Shown: positions 31,985 to 43,506, counted from the stretch's first letter. The stretch: DNA of 64,000 nucleotides from Acanthosepion esculentum (GCA_964036315.1 OZ038495.1:23573190-23637189), one strand, 5' to 3'. The notes: generated from the sequence alone by a model not told the origin. Program-made: numbers and translations.

Positions 31985-32340
31985 TTAAATCATATAAACC
32001 CACGCAAGGCAGTGAAACCACAAGGGGTTACTGAGTATGTAAGAACAAGAAAAATAGAAAAGAGAAACATTAGGGAGTTAGTAATTAAGACAGTAGACAG
32101 CGATTGACACTGCATTTACATTTTTGAAGATTAAAGTTGGCTGGAAAGAATGGAGCCGGAAGAGAGTTCTACAAACGAGGTACGAGAAAAGAAACTGTTA
32201 GCATAGAGATTACGGTTAGATCTAGTCAATTTATCTGCAAATTGATGAGACCTTACCGCCAATCTAGTATTATACTTGAATTCATAAAATCTAGATACCA
32301 TAGCGAAGTGTTCATCCATTTAACATGCAAGTATTTTTAA
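31985..32340 (-). pseudogene. LINE-A C-terminal fragment
   Basis: Minus strand shows RFYEFKYNTRLAVRSHQF and LYANSFFSRTSF, corresponding to RPHEFKRPTRLASRSHPF and FYSNSFMSRTSR of the better copies. The 3' signature is at 31990-32040 (CCACGCAAGGCAGTGAAACC, ACAAGGGGTTACTG in plus-strand reading). It is more diverged than the other copies, hence older. Confidence 0.65.
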
Positions 32341-32857
32341 AAAAGGCACAGAGAAGCTACATTACGCCGTGGGAAAGTAACTGAATCTGAGGTTCCGGGT
32401 CAGCACCAATAATATTACTGATTTCTTGTTTGATTTTATCAGGAATCTCTAAGTATACAGCTTGGAGCATCGGACCAGATGTGGCAGAAATTGATTAGTT
32501 TCGTCATGATTTAGCATAGGATCCAAAATCTTTCCCGAATATGCTTTCTCAATAATTCTGATTGGGGCAGAAATTAATTATTTTATTCTGGAACCAATTT
32601 TAAGATGCTTTTAATCGATACTGTCTTGATTCTATAAAAATCACAAAGCTTTTTTCCCCATTCGATTTCTAACTTTTAGCGTAAGGAGTGTTTCATCTCA
32701 ACATCTGCCTCGTTTCCATTCATCAATTTATGCATAAATTATTGCAATCTGAGTAGAGATCACGAAAAAGCGGAAATAATAACTTGGCATTAAAGAAGTA
32801 TTAACTTTCAATTTACAGATTTGTTTTAACATTTGAAATAAGGATTATAATTATTAT
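32341..32857. other. no recognisable gene
   Basis: AT-rich spacer upstream of the gypsy-2 LTR. Confidence 0.45.
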
Positions 32858-33236
32858 TGTTGTGCATTCCGGGATGAAATCCGATATCAATGAATAACAT
32901 ACGCCAGGAATGGATAAGGAAAATAAATGTATTAACGTAATAATACAAACTGGTAATACGGGTTAGTAGATCCAGGAATGCGGGTTAGTAGCACTAATAT
33001 ATATATATATAGTCTTGGTATTGAAGTATCGCGGTATGACTCCTTACTGAGTCTACGTGCTCGCTAACTGTGACGCTTGCCGCCGTCTCTGTGTGTGACT
33101 TACTCTACTACTACTGAACTCTACTACTACTACTCTCGTTCCGTCTCGACTCCTTGACTGTTCGGGTATTCACTGGTAGTAGTATATGTATACCTTGGGT
33201 GAGTCCATTTGTGTGAAAAGGGGAGACCCCTTAACA
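32858..33236 (-). mobile_element. gypsy-2 LTR (minus-strand copy)
   Basis: Bounded by TGTT...AACA on the minus strand (starts TGTTAAGGGGTCTCCCC next to a purine-rich AAGGAGGGAGG tract, ends GGAATGCACAACA). Inner and outer portions match the LTR at 36379-37187 in inverted orientation, including GGTATTGAAGTATCGCGGTA. It is 379 bp long and lacks the ~245-bp duplicated module of its partner, with a CTACTACTACT-rich stretch in that place. Confidence 0.8.
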
Positions 33237-33257
33237 CCTCCCTCCTTAGATAGGGAG

Positions 33258-34740
33258 TTAGTATTTTTTTCTCTTATGGTTGATGATCAGACGTTCAGTA
33301 AATTTTCTCTTCCTGTTTGACCTAAATTCTGTATCTTCCTGTGGTCTTTGAATCTCAAAAGCTTCAAAGATTGCATCCATTGAGTCGTCATTTTCTGCGG
33401 GTGACGAGCTTGGCTCCTCAACCTGTCTTTTTTGTATTTGGTCAATATGTCTTCTATGGGTAAACTTTTCGCCTTTTTTGTACATCACATTTCCCAGTCT
33501 GTTAATTAGTGTGCCAGGCTCCCAGTAAGCCATATCGTTTCTGAACATCCTAAAGTAAACTCGTTCTTCTGGTTTAAATGATCTCTTTGGTACAATAGGT
33601 GTATACTGGTTTTTGTTCTTGTTTGGGAATTATTTATCAAACACAGACCGTATTCTCCGGGCAAACATCAATTCCGCTGGAGAAAGACCAGATGGTGTGT
33701 TCCCGTTAGGTGTTATTCTGTATACTTGGAGGAACTGCTGTATCGCTTTTTCCGTCGGTACATCTTCGGCTTTTTTAAAGCTCTTTTTAGTGTGTCTACG
33801 AATCTTTCGGCTTGTCCGTTCGACCTCGGGTGGTACGGAGCTATCTTGATATGCTTTACTTGGTATGTCTCACAAAATTCTTTGAAGTCACTGGAGGTAA
33901 ATTGTGTACCGTTATCAGTTACCAAGCAATCCACGACGCCGAATCTGGCGAATAATTCGTGTATACAGTTTATGGTATATTCTGTCGTCGGGTGTTTGAA
34001 TCTGGAAACCTCAAGCCATTTACTGAAACTATCTACTGTTATTAAGTAGTAGTAACCCTCTATGGGTCCTGCGTAATCCACGTGGATTCTGGACTACGGT
34101 CTGTCAACTTTAGGCCATGGCTTTTGTATAGAGGGTGGTGCTTTCGTCGCAGCAGCACAGCCTTTACAACTTTCCACCATTTGCGTAATATCATCGTCCA
34201 TGTTAGGCCAGTAGACAAAACTTCTCATAAGTGCCTTCATCCGGTTTTTTCCCGGATGTCCTAAATGAAAATCTTTCAAGATTCGCCTTCGTAGCGACTT
34301 CGGTATTACCACTCTCTCGTTATACAATAATATGTAGTCACAGATTGAGAAGCTGTCTGCTAAATTCCTTTCCTTCTCTATTTTTTCTTGGTATTCTGAA
34401 TAAATTCATCCTTTTCCACTTCTCTTCTTATCTCTAGCAAAGTCACAGGTAGTTTCTTTATTGTATTGTATAATACTTTACTGAGTTCATCTTCAGCTTG
34501 TAATACCGCTATTACCGAGTCTTCCAACGGTTCGCTTTTCGCCGATATTAATCGCGATAGTCCATCAGCGTGCCCAATTTTCTTTGATGGTAAGAACTCA
34601 AGTTTGAAATTTTAGTTTAGTAACACCGTTCCCCATCTTAAAAAGTCTGTTCGCTGTATAGACTGGCAGACCTTTTTTGAACCGAAAATCGTAAAAGGGG
34701 TTTGTTGTCCGTTTGGAGCGTGAACTTTCTCCCATAAATA
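33258..34740 (-). pseudogene. gypsy-2 RNase H and integrase
   Basis: Reading down the minus strand from 34740: FTLQTDNKPLL and FLPSKKIGHADGLSRL (end of RNase H). Integrase follows: N-terminal zinc domain HLGHPGKNRMKALMRSFVYW plus CKGC (34094-34327), and catalytic core MDYAGPIEGYYYLITVDSFS, LVTDNGTQFTS, YHPRSNGQAERF (33713-34081), with D, D and the downstream E of N-G-AERF. The C-terminal tail is YKKGEKFTHRRHIDQIQKRQ (33258-33548). Stops and frameshifts lie between these blocks (for example 34090, 33710). Domain order RNase H then integrase is Ty3/gypsy; the style resembles nematode K02A2.6/Mag-type elements. Gag, protease and RT are missing from this copy. Confidence 0.85.
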
Positions 34741-35470
34741 TATCTATGAAAACGAGTTATTGCTCAGAAAACTAGGAACAAAAGAATACACAAAATTTGT
34801 GGATTACATTTTGCCAAAAAAGACGAACGAATTAACGTTTGATGAGGCTGTTACATGTCTTACAGAGCTTTTCAGTCCAAAAACGTCACTCTTTCACAAG
34901 AGGTGGAAATGTCTTAACCTGGTAAAGGGCGAAAATGAGGACTATTCCACGTTTGTCGCAATCGTGAATAAATATTGCGACGACTTCAAGTTGGCAGAAT
35001 TAACATCGGACAATTTCAAGTGTCTCATTTTTGTTCAAGGGTTAGTCTCAGCAAAGGATAGTGAAATGCGCAAAAGAATGCTTTCAAAACTACAAAATGA
35101 ACCTGGACTAACACTACAACAATTATCAGAAGATTGCCAAAAATGCCTGAGTATAAAGAAAGACTCGAAGAACATTGAGGAGTCAGGAGTATCCCATATA
35201 CGTAAGTTAAACAAAGGTTTACGTTCTTCACCCTCCCCGGAAAGAAAACAAAAATTCTATAATAAAGGAAAAAGTACAACATATAGGGAAAATTATGACG
35301 AAAATCGAAACAAATATAAGCGCCCCCTCCATCTGCATGTTATCGATGTGGAGGACTACACTGGAATAAGGATTGCCGTTTTAAATATAAAAACTGTCTT
35401 GTGTGTGGAAAAATGGGGCACAAGGCATTCCAATGTAGGAACAGAAAAGGTACTAGTAGGATAAGAGCTA
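34741..35470 (+). pseudogene. gypsy-2 gag (plus-strand copy)
   Basis: A 234-codon frame with capsid-like sequence: LRKLGTKEYTKFVDYILPKK, FDEAVTCLTELFSPKTSLFH, and a CDDFKLAELTSDNFKCLIFV block, as in gags of the K02A2.6/Mag-like gypsy group. After a -1-type frame change near 35320 (C-rich run) come two CCHC knuckles: CYRCGGLHWNKDC (C-x2-C-x3-H-x4-C) and CLVCGKMGHKAFQC. The 5' end coincides with the head-to-head junction with the minus-strand copy, so the gag N-terminus and 5' LTR are absent. Confidence 0.8.
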
Positions 35471-36378
35471 CTAGGATGCATGACGAAGACAATACCAACA
35501 TAAGGAAATATGTGGAACTTGAAATCTTAAATAAAAAGATAAAATTACAACTAGACTCGGGTTCCGATCTAACGATAATTAACCTACAGTCATGTAAAAA
35601 GCTTAACAGACCAACCATGTTACATACACAAAAAATTGCTAAGTCGGTGACAGGAAAGCGTATAAAATTCGAAGGAGAAATAATCGTAAATGTTAAATTT
35701 CCCGGGAAAACAAAATAAAAAACCTCAAGATATACATAATTAAAGATACAGAAAATCTAGTGGGTACAGACTGGATGAAAAAGTTCGACGTATGGCATTC
35801 ACCTATCAGCTCGTTTCGTAAGGGGGCAGCTAGAATTGAATTGAAAGAAAATGTCCAACCAGTATGTAAAACGAAGCGAAACGCGCCATTTGCTACAACA
35901 GATGAAAACAGTAAAGAGTTATACAAGGCAGTAAAGGAAATACCTGTGACCTTGTGAGAGATAAGAAAAGAAGCGAAAAAGGATGAATTTATTCAGAGGA
36001 CGAAGGAAAAATAAATAAAAACCAGTATACACCTACAGTACTCAAGAGATCATTCAAACAAGAATGGGTCTATTTTATGAGGAACCAAATACAATAATTA
36101 ACAGATTAGGAAACGTGATGTATAAAAAAGGCGAAAACTTTTTACCCACAGAAAACATATTGACCAAATACAAAAAAGACGAGTTGAAGAGCCAAGCTCG
36201 TCACCCGCAGAAAATGCCGAATCGATGGAGGTGATCTTTGAAGTTTTTGAGATTCAAAGACCACAAGAAGACACAGAAATTGGAAGGACTAGCAGGAAGA
36301 GAAAATTTACAGTGCCTCTAATTGTCGACCATAAGGAAAAGATATTAACTCCCCTCAAAAGGGATTTAAGGAGGGCGG
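35471..36378 (+). pseudogene. gypsy-2 protease plus fused pol remnants
   Basis: The protease block IKLQLDSGSDLTIINLQ has DSG in place of the usual DTG. It is followed after a frameshift by GTDWMKKFDVWHSPIS (the linker before RT) and KTKRNAPFAT. The sequence then jumps straight to KELYKAVKEIPVTL and KKDEFIQ, which in the minus copy lies downstream of RNase H, so RT and RNase H are deleted. A second jump removes the integrase core and rejoins at FTHRKHIDQIQKRRVEEPSS and FEIQRPQEDTE. Two internal deletions therefore leave a non-autonomous derivative. A purine tract (AAGGAGGGCGG) precedes the 3' LTR. Confidence 0.8.
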
Positions 36379-37187
36379 TATTGAGGGGTCTCCCCATTTT
36401 ACACAAATGGACTCACCCGAGGTATACATATACTACTACCAGTGAATACCCGGACAGTCTGTAACAGAGGAGACGGCGACGCCTTCTCGGCCAGACGGTT
36501 GAACTCTATGCCTCTGAGCAAAGAGGAACCTGGACGAGGCTCCGCCAAAGGGCAGAGTCTCGTTCGGGGAGGCTGACCAACCCGATTCGGTTTTTACAGT
36601 ATCTACGGGAATTTTTTGGCCGAGCTTACGGGGTCGGGAATACCACACTTTAAACCTGACCTTGTGCCACATCTATCCCTCGTGGGGGGGGGGACAGTAA
36701 ATACTATCTGTAATAGAGGAGACGGCGACGCCTCCTCGGCCAGACGGTCGAACACTCTGCCTCTGAGCAGAGAGGAACCCGGACGAGGTTCCGCCGAAGG
36801 GTTTAGTCTCGTTCGGGGAGGTTGACCAACCCAATCCCGTTTATACGGGTTCTACGACATTTTTTGGTCGAGCCTACGGGCTCGGGAATACCCACGTTAA
36901 ACTCGGCCTTGTGCCACATCTATCCCTCGTGGGGGACAGTAAATACTGTCTGTAATAGAGTAGGGTAGAACAAGAGTCGCAGTTAGCAAGCACGTAGACT
37001 CAGTAAGGAGTCATACCGCGATACTTCAATACCAAGATTGTATATATATTATTGCTACTAACCCGCATTCCTGGATCTACTAACCCATATTACCAGTTTG
37101 TATTATTACGTTAATACATTTATCTTCCTTATCCATTCCTACCGCTTGTTATTCATTGATATCGGATTCATCCCGGAATCCACAACA
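36379..37187 (+). mobile_element. gypsy-2 3' LTR with internal tandem duplication
   Basis: LTR from TATTGAGGGG (expected TGTT) to CCACAACA, 809 bp, alignable at both ends with the 379-bp LTR at 32858-33236. The middle contains a ~245-bp unit repeated twice (about 36462-36708 and 36709-36951), each with GAGGAGACGGCGACGCC, CGGCCAGACGGTYGAAC and TTTTTTGGYCGAGC, then the first bases of a third. This GC-rich module is absent from the minus-strand LTR. Confidence 0.8.
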
Positions 37188-37230
37188 GTTAGAATAAATA
37201 TCTTTTAGTTTCAATAAACAATAATATATA

Positions 37231-38472
37231 CAGGGGTTGGACAAAATAATTGGAACAGGTGCAAATTTTATTCCTATATTTCAAAGACCTATTATATTAA
37301 GAACTTTAACTAAAACTTCATAATTGCAGGTTATATCTATTGTAAATATGTTTATTTATCTAATTTACTGTCTTTGTCTTATTTATTTTTATAATTTAGT
37401 AAAATTTAAGCTAAAGGCGTAACTTCTCCGAGTTCAAAAAAGGGCAAATTGTTGGAGCTCGCATGGCAGGAGTTTCGATCACTAAGGTTGCTGAACTGTT
37501 TGGTTTTATAAGAGCTACCATATCAAGAACTATGACGCAATTTGAGAAACAGGGCAAAACCTCTAGCAACCGTAGCAATTCGAGCCGGATTTTCAAACTT
37601 ACTGACAGGGACTGACGTGCATTGAAATGCAATGTGGTAAAAAATCATCGAACTACTGCGGCCAAAGTGACTGCTCAGTTGAATAATCATCTGAATAGCC
37701 CAGTTTCTACTAAAACTGTTCGTCGTGAGCTCCATAAGACTGCATATCATGGAAGAGCCGCCGTAATGAAACCGCTTCTATCCACTCGCAACATTCAGAA
37801 GAGGTTGAAGTGGTGCAGAGATCACAATGTCTGGTCTGCAGACCAATGGAAGCAAATCATATTCTCAGACGAGTCCAGTTTTTCTCTTTTCCCAACTTCA
37901 GGACAAGTTTATGTGTGGAGGCAGCCCAAAGAAGCTTACAACCCTGACTGCCTTCCTCCAACAGTGAAGCATGGTGGTGGATCAGTGATAGTTTGGGCCG
38001 CCATATCATGGAAATGTCTTAGTCCAATAGTTGCCCTGCATGGTAGAATCAACAAAAAGATTACCTAAACATTTTAGGAGACCATGTTCATCCAATTGCC
38101 CAGACTTTATTTCTTGATGGTGACTGCATCATCCAAGACAATAATGCTCCAATACATACTGCTCAAGTGATTAAGAATTGGTATGAAGAACATGAAAGTG
38201 AGCTAGAATATATGGAGTGACCTCGCCAGTCTCCAGATATCAATATTATTGAACATTTGTGGCGCATTTTGGAGCAACAAGTTAGGAGCCGCTATCCTCC
38301 ACCGTCGTGTCTTAAAGAGCTGAAGCAGGTGTTAATGGAAGAATGGCTAAAAATTCCTCTGGATGAAGTCAGGAAGCTGTATGATTCCATTCCTAGACGT
38401 ATTAAAGCTGTATGTGAGGCTAAAGGAGGACCAACTCCATATTAAATAAATTTCAATTATTTTGTCAAACCC

Positions 38473-38475
<3 letters not shown>
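37231..38475 (+). mobile_element. Tc1/mariner element, full length but dead
   Basis: A 1245-bp transposon with TA on both sides and inverted termini CAGGGGTTGGACAAAATAAT / ATTATTTTGTCAAACCCCTG (about 22 bp, one mismatch). It contains one transposase pseudogene. The right end runs directly into a TA microsatellite, so the flanking TA could be either target duplication or repeat. Confidence 0.92.
37425..38445 (+). pseudogene. Tc1/mariner transposase pseudogene
   Basis: Cut-and-paste transposase. The N-terminal helix-turn-helix region has GARMAGVSITKVAELFGF and a second DNA-binding half AAKVTAQLNNHLNSPVSTKT. The catalytic domain has WKQIIFSDESSF (first Asp), KHGGGSVIVWAAISW, IIQDNNAPIHTAQ (second Asp) and SPDINIIEHLWRILE (Glu). 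It ends LYDSIPRRIKAVCEAKGGPT and TAA. Counting across the stop, 37 residues separate the second Asp and the Glu, more than the 34 of canonical Tc1. Breaks: TGA at about 37614, a frameshift near 38065, TGA at 38218. About 340 codons, usual for the family. Confidence 0.9.

Positions 38476-38526
<51 letters not shown>
38476..38526. repeat. (TA)n microsatellite
   Basis: TA tract between the Tc1/mariner end and the probable solo LTR. Confidence 0.95.
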
Positions 38527-38527
<1 letters not shown>

Positions 38528-38530
<3 letters not shown>

Positions 38531-38797
38531 TGTGGTAGGATCCACCTAATTTGCATAGTGGAGTACTGACTATATAAATATGGTTGGTACCGGGAAGACA
38601 GGGAGGCGAATCAAGAGATTCAACTAGAGACTCTGCCCGACTGCGACTTAGTCAACACATTCTCCAGGAACGGTCTTCCCAGGAATATACAAAAGACTAT
38701 ATGTAAATATTGTGTACACTTTCTTGTTTCAATACATTTTATTCTAACTACATTTTGTGTTTGCATTATTATTCCATGCATTAGTCAAGTTTCAACA
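38528..38797 (+). mobile_element. probable solo LTR
   Basis: 270 bp bounded by TGTTGTGG...TTTCAACA. It contains a TATA-like ACTATATAAATATGG about 45 bases in, a GC-richer middle, and an AATACATTTTATTC polyadenylation-like region near the end, the arrangement of a short gypsy LTR. No partner LTR, coding sequence or clear target duplication (flanks are TA repeat) is seen, so the call rests on form alone. Confidence 0.5.
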
Positions 38798-39464
38798 ATA
38801 TATATATACATATATATATACAGCATGTAGCAAAAAATTCACTCTTCACATTCAGCGATAAATCCATTAGGAAACATGGTCAGCCATTATGGAAACGATT
38901 TTCGCGAAATGTATACATTGATTCTACCATTAGTAAAAAAAAAACGTTTAGTTGGAAAATGTTCCTTTAAGTTATATTTTTAACGTCAGTAAATTAGAAA
39001 TGGTAACAGGGAACATATAAGTAGTGGGTTGTGAAATTAAGAACAGTATTGAATAGACAAAAAAACAAAAAAAACGGTTAAGCACGTGGAATATTTCCGA
39101 GGTAAAGTAAGTCGATGAAAATTTCTTGAAAAGTAATTTCGTTCTTTTAACCATAGAGAACATTGGAATCTTTAGCGGAAATGTACGAGACAGAAATCTG
39201 TGTCAAGTGCTTATTGCTTTACACATGAATGTTTGTGAATCATGACTATACACTTCTTTGACAATAATGTCCAGCAAAAGCAGATTGGACAAAAAGGGAC
39301 CAAATTAAGATAAAAAAAAGAATTATTGTTCCTGGAGGTAAAAAAAAATTTCAATAAAGATAATAAAGATACTTGTGTAAAAATGTTAGCCTCATATGGA
39401 TTTCCAGAGCACGTGAACCATTTGAATAAACCAGCTGAGACTTATGACTCTAAAATGAATGTTA

Positions 39465-39465
<1 letters not shown>
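38798..39465. other. AT-rich DNA
   Basis: No gene recognised. Confidence 0.5.

Positions 39466-39530
<65 letters not shown>
39466..39530. repeat. (TA)n microsatellite
   Basis: Left boundary of the inverted repeat at 39552-39950. Confidence 0.95.
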
Positions 39531-39532
<2 letters not shown>

Positions 39533-39551
39533 AATTTGGCAGCAACTTTTC

Positions 39552-40069
<518 letters not shown>

Positions 40070-40290
40070 AATATAGGTAACTATACTCGTGTCGAAAAAC
40101 CTTCGAACTCTTGATTTAACAACAGCCAAATCAATCACGAAGGAAAAGAATGTTTTAAAAAAAGAAAGAGCCAGGAACATGAAAGTCTGTCGAAAATAAT
40201 CGCACAGATACAGGTTCAAGGCCCAAAGAAAAAACCCCGATACGAGTAAACAACTAACTAAAGAGCTCAATACAAGCGTAGAGCAAACCT

Positions 40291-40393
40291 AGTCAAACCT
40301 AATGAGCCAGACACACCTACCAAGGTTTCACTTAGGCTGACGATCTGCCTAAGTGAAACCTTGGTAGGTGTGTCTGGCTCATTAGGTTTGACT
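40291..40393. repeat. perfect 47-bp palindrome, 9-nt loop
   Basis: Arms 40291-40337 and 40347-40393 (AGTCAAACCTAATGAGCC... and its exact reverse complement) around TGACGATCT. The right arm ends directly in a long TA-type repeat. Confidence 0.92.
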
Positions 40394-40574
40394 ATATATA
40401 TATGTATATATATATATATGTATATATATATGTATATATATATATATGTATATATATATGTATATATATATGTATATATATATATATGTATATATATATA
40501 TGTATATATATATATGTATATATATATATGTATATATGTATATATGTATATATATATGTATATATATATAATAT
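40393..40574. repeat. (ATATATATGT)-type higher-order microsatellite
   Basis: TA tract punctuated by G about every 8-12 bases, giving a regular TATATATATG pattern. YI/YV-rich ORFs on both strands are artefacts. Confidence 0.9.
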
Positions 40575-40711
40575 CATGATAAAATAAATGAAACAAAATT
40601 GGGTGTTTTTTTATGAAAGTATTTATTTCTGTGTTTTTGTATATATTTATTTAATATTTCAGAAATCAAATGAGATCATATCAAGAAAGTATACGTGGCC
40701 TCTCATTATGC

Positions 40712-40776
40712 TATATGTATATATACATGTATATGTATATATGTATATGTATATATATATACATATATATATATAT
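40712..40776. repeat. (TA/TG)n microsatellite
   Basis: Imperfect TATG/TATA tract just outside the mariner relic. Confidence 0.9.
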
Positions 40777-40799
40777 TACCAAAATTACACAAAAATATC

Positions 40800-41570
40800 T
40801 TGAAATACTAAAGAGTAAATTTATTCAATAAAATCACATTGGCTTCAACCACGGCCTTCAGACGACTTCGGAATCTCCCGCAACTCTTCTGGACAGTCTC
40901 CTTGGTTACGTTGGTGAATGCTGCCATAATCCTTGCCTTCAGTTCATCTTTGGTGTCACTAAGAGTACTCTGGTCTCTCGCTCAACAGCGCTCCACAAAT
41001 AATAATCAAATGGGTACAATATGGGGAGTTAGGTGGCCAGATCTAAGGAGTGATGTGGTTGAAGAAACGGTGTGACAGCCATGACTGGTTTCTCTTGCTT
41101 GTGTGACACAGTGCAGAATCCTGTTGCCAGACATAGGGTTTTCCATCAGCCACACTCTTGACTCAGGATAGCACTACCTCCCCAAGGACTTGATGTAGGC
41201 CTCCGTGTCGAGTATGAGACCCTCTAGGGAGATGAATGGAGGCACAACGTCGCTATCACTAGTGATCACTCCAAACACCATGATATTGACTGGATATATC
41301 ATCCAACTCTTTCCGAATCCTCAGCACTGTCCTGAGATTGACACCCAGACACGCTGAAATGTTCGTATTCGAGATTCCGGTACGAATGACAAAGAATACA
41401 GCAAGTCGTTCCCAAATTTCAAGCAAAGTGAATTGCATTATGGTGCTTTTTTTTCTCACAGACGATGCCCAACTGAACCTACTATACAATTCAGTCAACA
41501 AAATCAAAAATACATACATAGATTGTAGTGATCGGGGAAACATGCTATTGTTTCCAGTGGAACGTAATTC
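40800..41570 (-). pseudogene. mariner-type transposase relic
   Basis: Minus strand, from 41540 downward: TLLEIWERLAVFFVIRTGIS, NTNISACLGVNLRTVLRIRK (helix-turn-helix), FGVITSDSDVVPP, LILDTEAYIKSLG, then degraded NRILHCVTQARETSHG, SGHLTPHIVPI, and the well-kept C-terminal ELKARIMAAFTNVTKETVQK and CGRFRSRLKAVVEANVI. This is a Tc1/mariner-superfamily transposase with internal deletions: the second catalytic Asp (family QDSAPCHTS) and the third acidic motif are lost. It differs from the families at 15.8 kb and 37.2 kb. Confidence 0.8.
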
Positions 41571-41624
41571 TCACCGATGGAATACGGAAGGAAAGTGAGT
41601 GGTTTGCTACAATATAAGTGGTAT

Positions 41625-41626
<2 letters not shown>

Positions 41627-41687
<61 letters not shown>
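41627..41687. repeat. (TA)n microsatellite
   Basis: TA tract at the left edge of the repeat unit that follows. Confidence 0.95.
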
Positions 41688-41689
<2 letters not shown>

Positions 41690-42647
41690 AAATATAGTCT
41701 TAAAGTGTGTTATATTTATGGGATAAAGTGCTCAATATCAGAGATAGAGCGTGTGTAAATATAAAAGTGAACATAGAAGTCAACACTTAGAGGCGACAGT
41801 CTGTTTCATGCTAGATGCAATCGTCAGGCCACGAGTGCTGTTATTTTTCTCGGCTATTTATATATACGGGTCAGTGGTGAATTTTGGGTCTATTTTGTCA
41901 GATATTTTACCGGAAGTCTTTTATTTGTTTATTTGTGACAAATTATTTTGCTTGTTTTTATTTAATTTAATTTTGTTTTTTATCCTTTATATTTATTTTA
42001 TTTTTATTTGTTATTTTGATCGGTGTTTTTATTAACGTAGTAAAAATTTGTTTATATAGCTTATTGTGGGTAGTCTATTATGGCGGCTATTCTACCGGAA
42101 GTCTTTTATTTGTTTATTTATTTGGGTCAAATTATTTTGCTTGTTTTTATTTATTTTTATTTTTTATCTTATATATTTATTTATTTATTATTTTTATTTT
42201 GATCGGTGTTTTTATTAACGTAATAAAAATTTGTTTATATAGCTTATTTAATAGTTTTGTTTTTGTTTGGGAAGATAAAGCTATTTGTTGAATTTTGGGG
42301 TCGATTGTGGTGGTTTGTTCTGGCTATTATTTTGGCGGGAACAGTTTTAAATTTATTTATTTGGATTGATTATCTTTATTTGTTTTTTCAAACGGTTAGC
42401 TTGTCGGTATTGGTTGTTAATTTATTTATATATTTGGATGTATTTAGATCAATTTATTATACTTGTCGTTATTTATTTATTACACTGTATATTTTCTCTT
42501 TTTGGTTTTCGATTTTTAAGTAACGCAGTATATTATTTTTTATACATTTTTTTATCGTTATATAACAGTTATAACTATTTTTCGTCCGATTTTTTGTTTT
42601 GATTTTTTGTAGTCTAATATTTTAAGTGTTGACTTCTATGTTCACTT

Positions 42648-42650
<3 letters not shown>
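41688..42650. repeat. TIR-bounded T-rich repeat with internal duplication
   Basis: Begins AAGAAATATAGTCTTAAAGTG, then AGTGAACATAGAAGTCAACA and GACAGTCTGTTTCATGCTAG, a unit repeated in both orientations at 55.06-56.04 kb. The AAAGTGAACATAGAAGTCAA block (41763-41785) recurs inverted at 42620-42647, so the segment has terminal inverted repeats between two TA tracts. Inside, a ~175-bp T-rich unit (CCGGAAGTCTTTTATTTG ... TGATCGGTGTTTTTATTAAC ... TTTGTTTATATAGCTTAT) is duplicated at about 41908-42064 and 42095-42248. Frames through it are hydrophobic artefacts. Confidence 0.75.

Positions 42651-42690
<40 letters not shown>
42651..42690. repeat. (TA)n microsatellite
   Basis: Right boundary of the preceding inverted-terminus segment. 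Confidence 0.95.
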
Positions 42691-42691
<1 letters not shown>

Positions 42692-43407
42692 TTTTTCTTT
42701 TTTTCCTGTCGAAGAATTAGGAAACCAGACATTTGGCCTCGGAAGTGGTCTAGCCAATGCTCTAGAAACGAAAACGGTGACTTGTTGCTCAGATTGCCGT
42801 TGGATGACTTAGTATTTTTCATTTCGTCTTTTTTCCTCCCCACTTCGGTATGCTCAGTTCAGAGAGGGAGGGAAAAAGATCACGTGATCACAGAGAGCGG
42901 GAAAACATAAACGGGAATGTCGAGAGGAGAAGGTGGACAAAATTTTGGGTCCAGCCTTACTGTTGTATTTTGTGAAACCCGCAAAAAGGGAAGGTTGTGG
43001 TTTGAATACCGATATAAAAAAAGAGAAAAGAACGGGTGAAAGTAAAGGGCTCGATTTTACTATTGAATCAGTAGAATTCAATAGAGTTACAGTTTGAACG
43101 TTAAAGAGAAAGGCAGACGAAATTATGGGTTAGTTCTTATTTTGTATCTATAAAATCCGATAGTCAAGATTATCGTTAAGGAAGGGAAGGAAATACTAAG
43201 AAAATTACTAAACTTCACCAGAGATTGACAACCCCAAAGTAATTAGAGGTGAGAAGAAATCAGACATTTTATAACAGAAACCAAGTGAAAAGCAGACAAG
43301 GATATTTTATGCATGAAACGACTATTTATCAGTCTATCCCAAGAATAAAATTACCTAGGACTTTACTTTTGCAAAAATAATATTTTGTAAGAACTTCATA
43401 CGGAAGT

Positions 43408-43410
<3 letters not shown>
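42691..43410. other. no recognisable gene
   Basis: Moderately complex DNA (42715-43080) without a recognisable family. Confidence 0.45.

Positions 43411-43500
<90 letters not shown>
43411..43500. repeat. (TA)n microsatellite
   Basis: About 45 TA units, followed by a short CACACA tract at 43518-43542. Confidence 0.95.

Positions 43501-43506
<6 letters not shown>

Noticed and set aside
40361..40596. Long YI/YV-repeat open frames on both strands, here and at other TA tracts
   Set aside because: They are translations of (TA)n or (TATG)n microsatellites and have no protein-like composition.
41900..42602. Hydrophobic ORFs of 78-94 codons suggesting membrane proteins
   Set aside because: They arise from T-rich low-complexity repeat DNA that is internally duplicated and non-coding.
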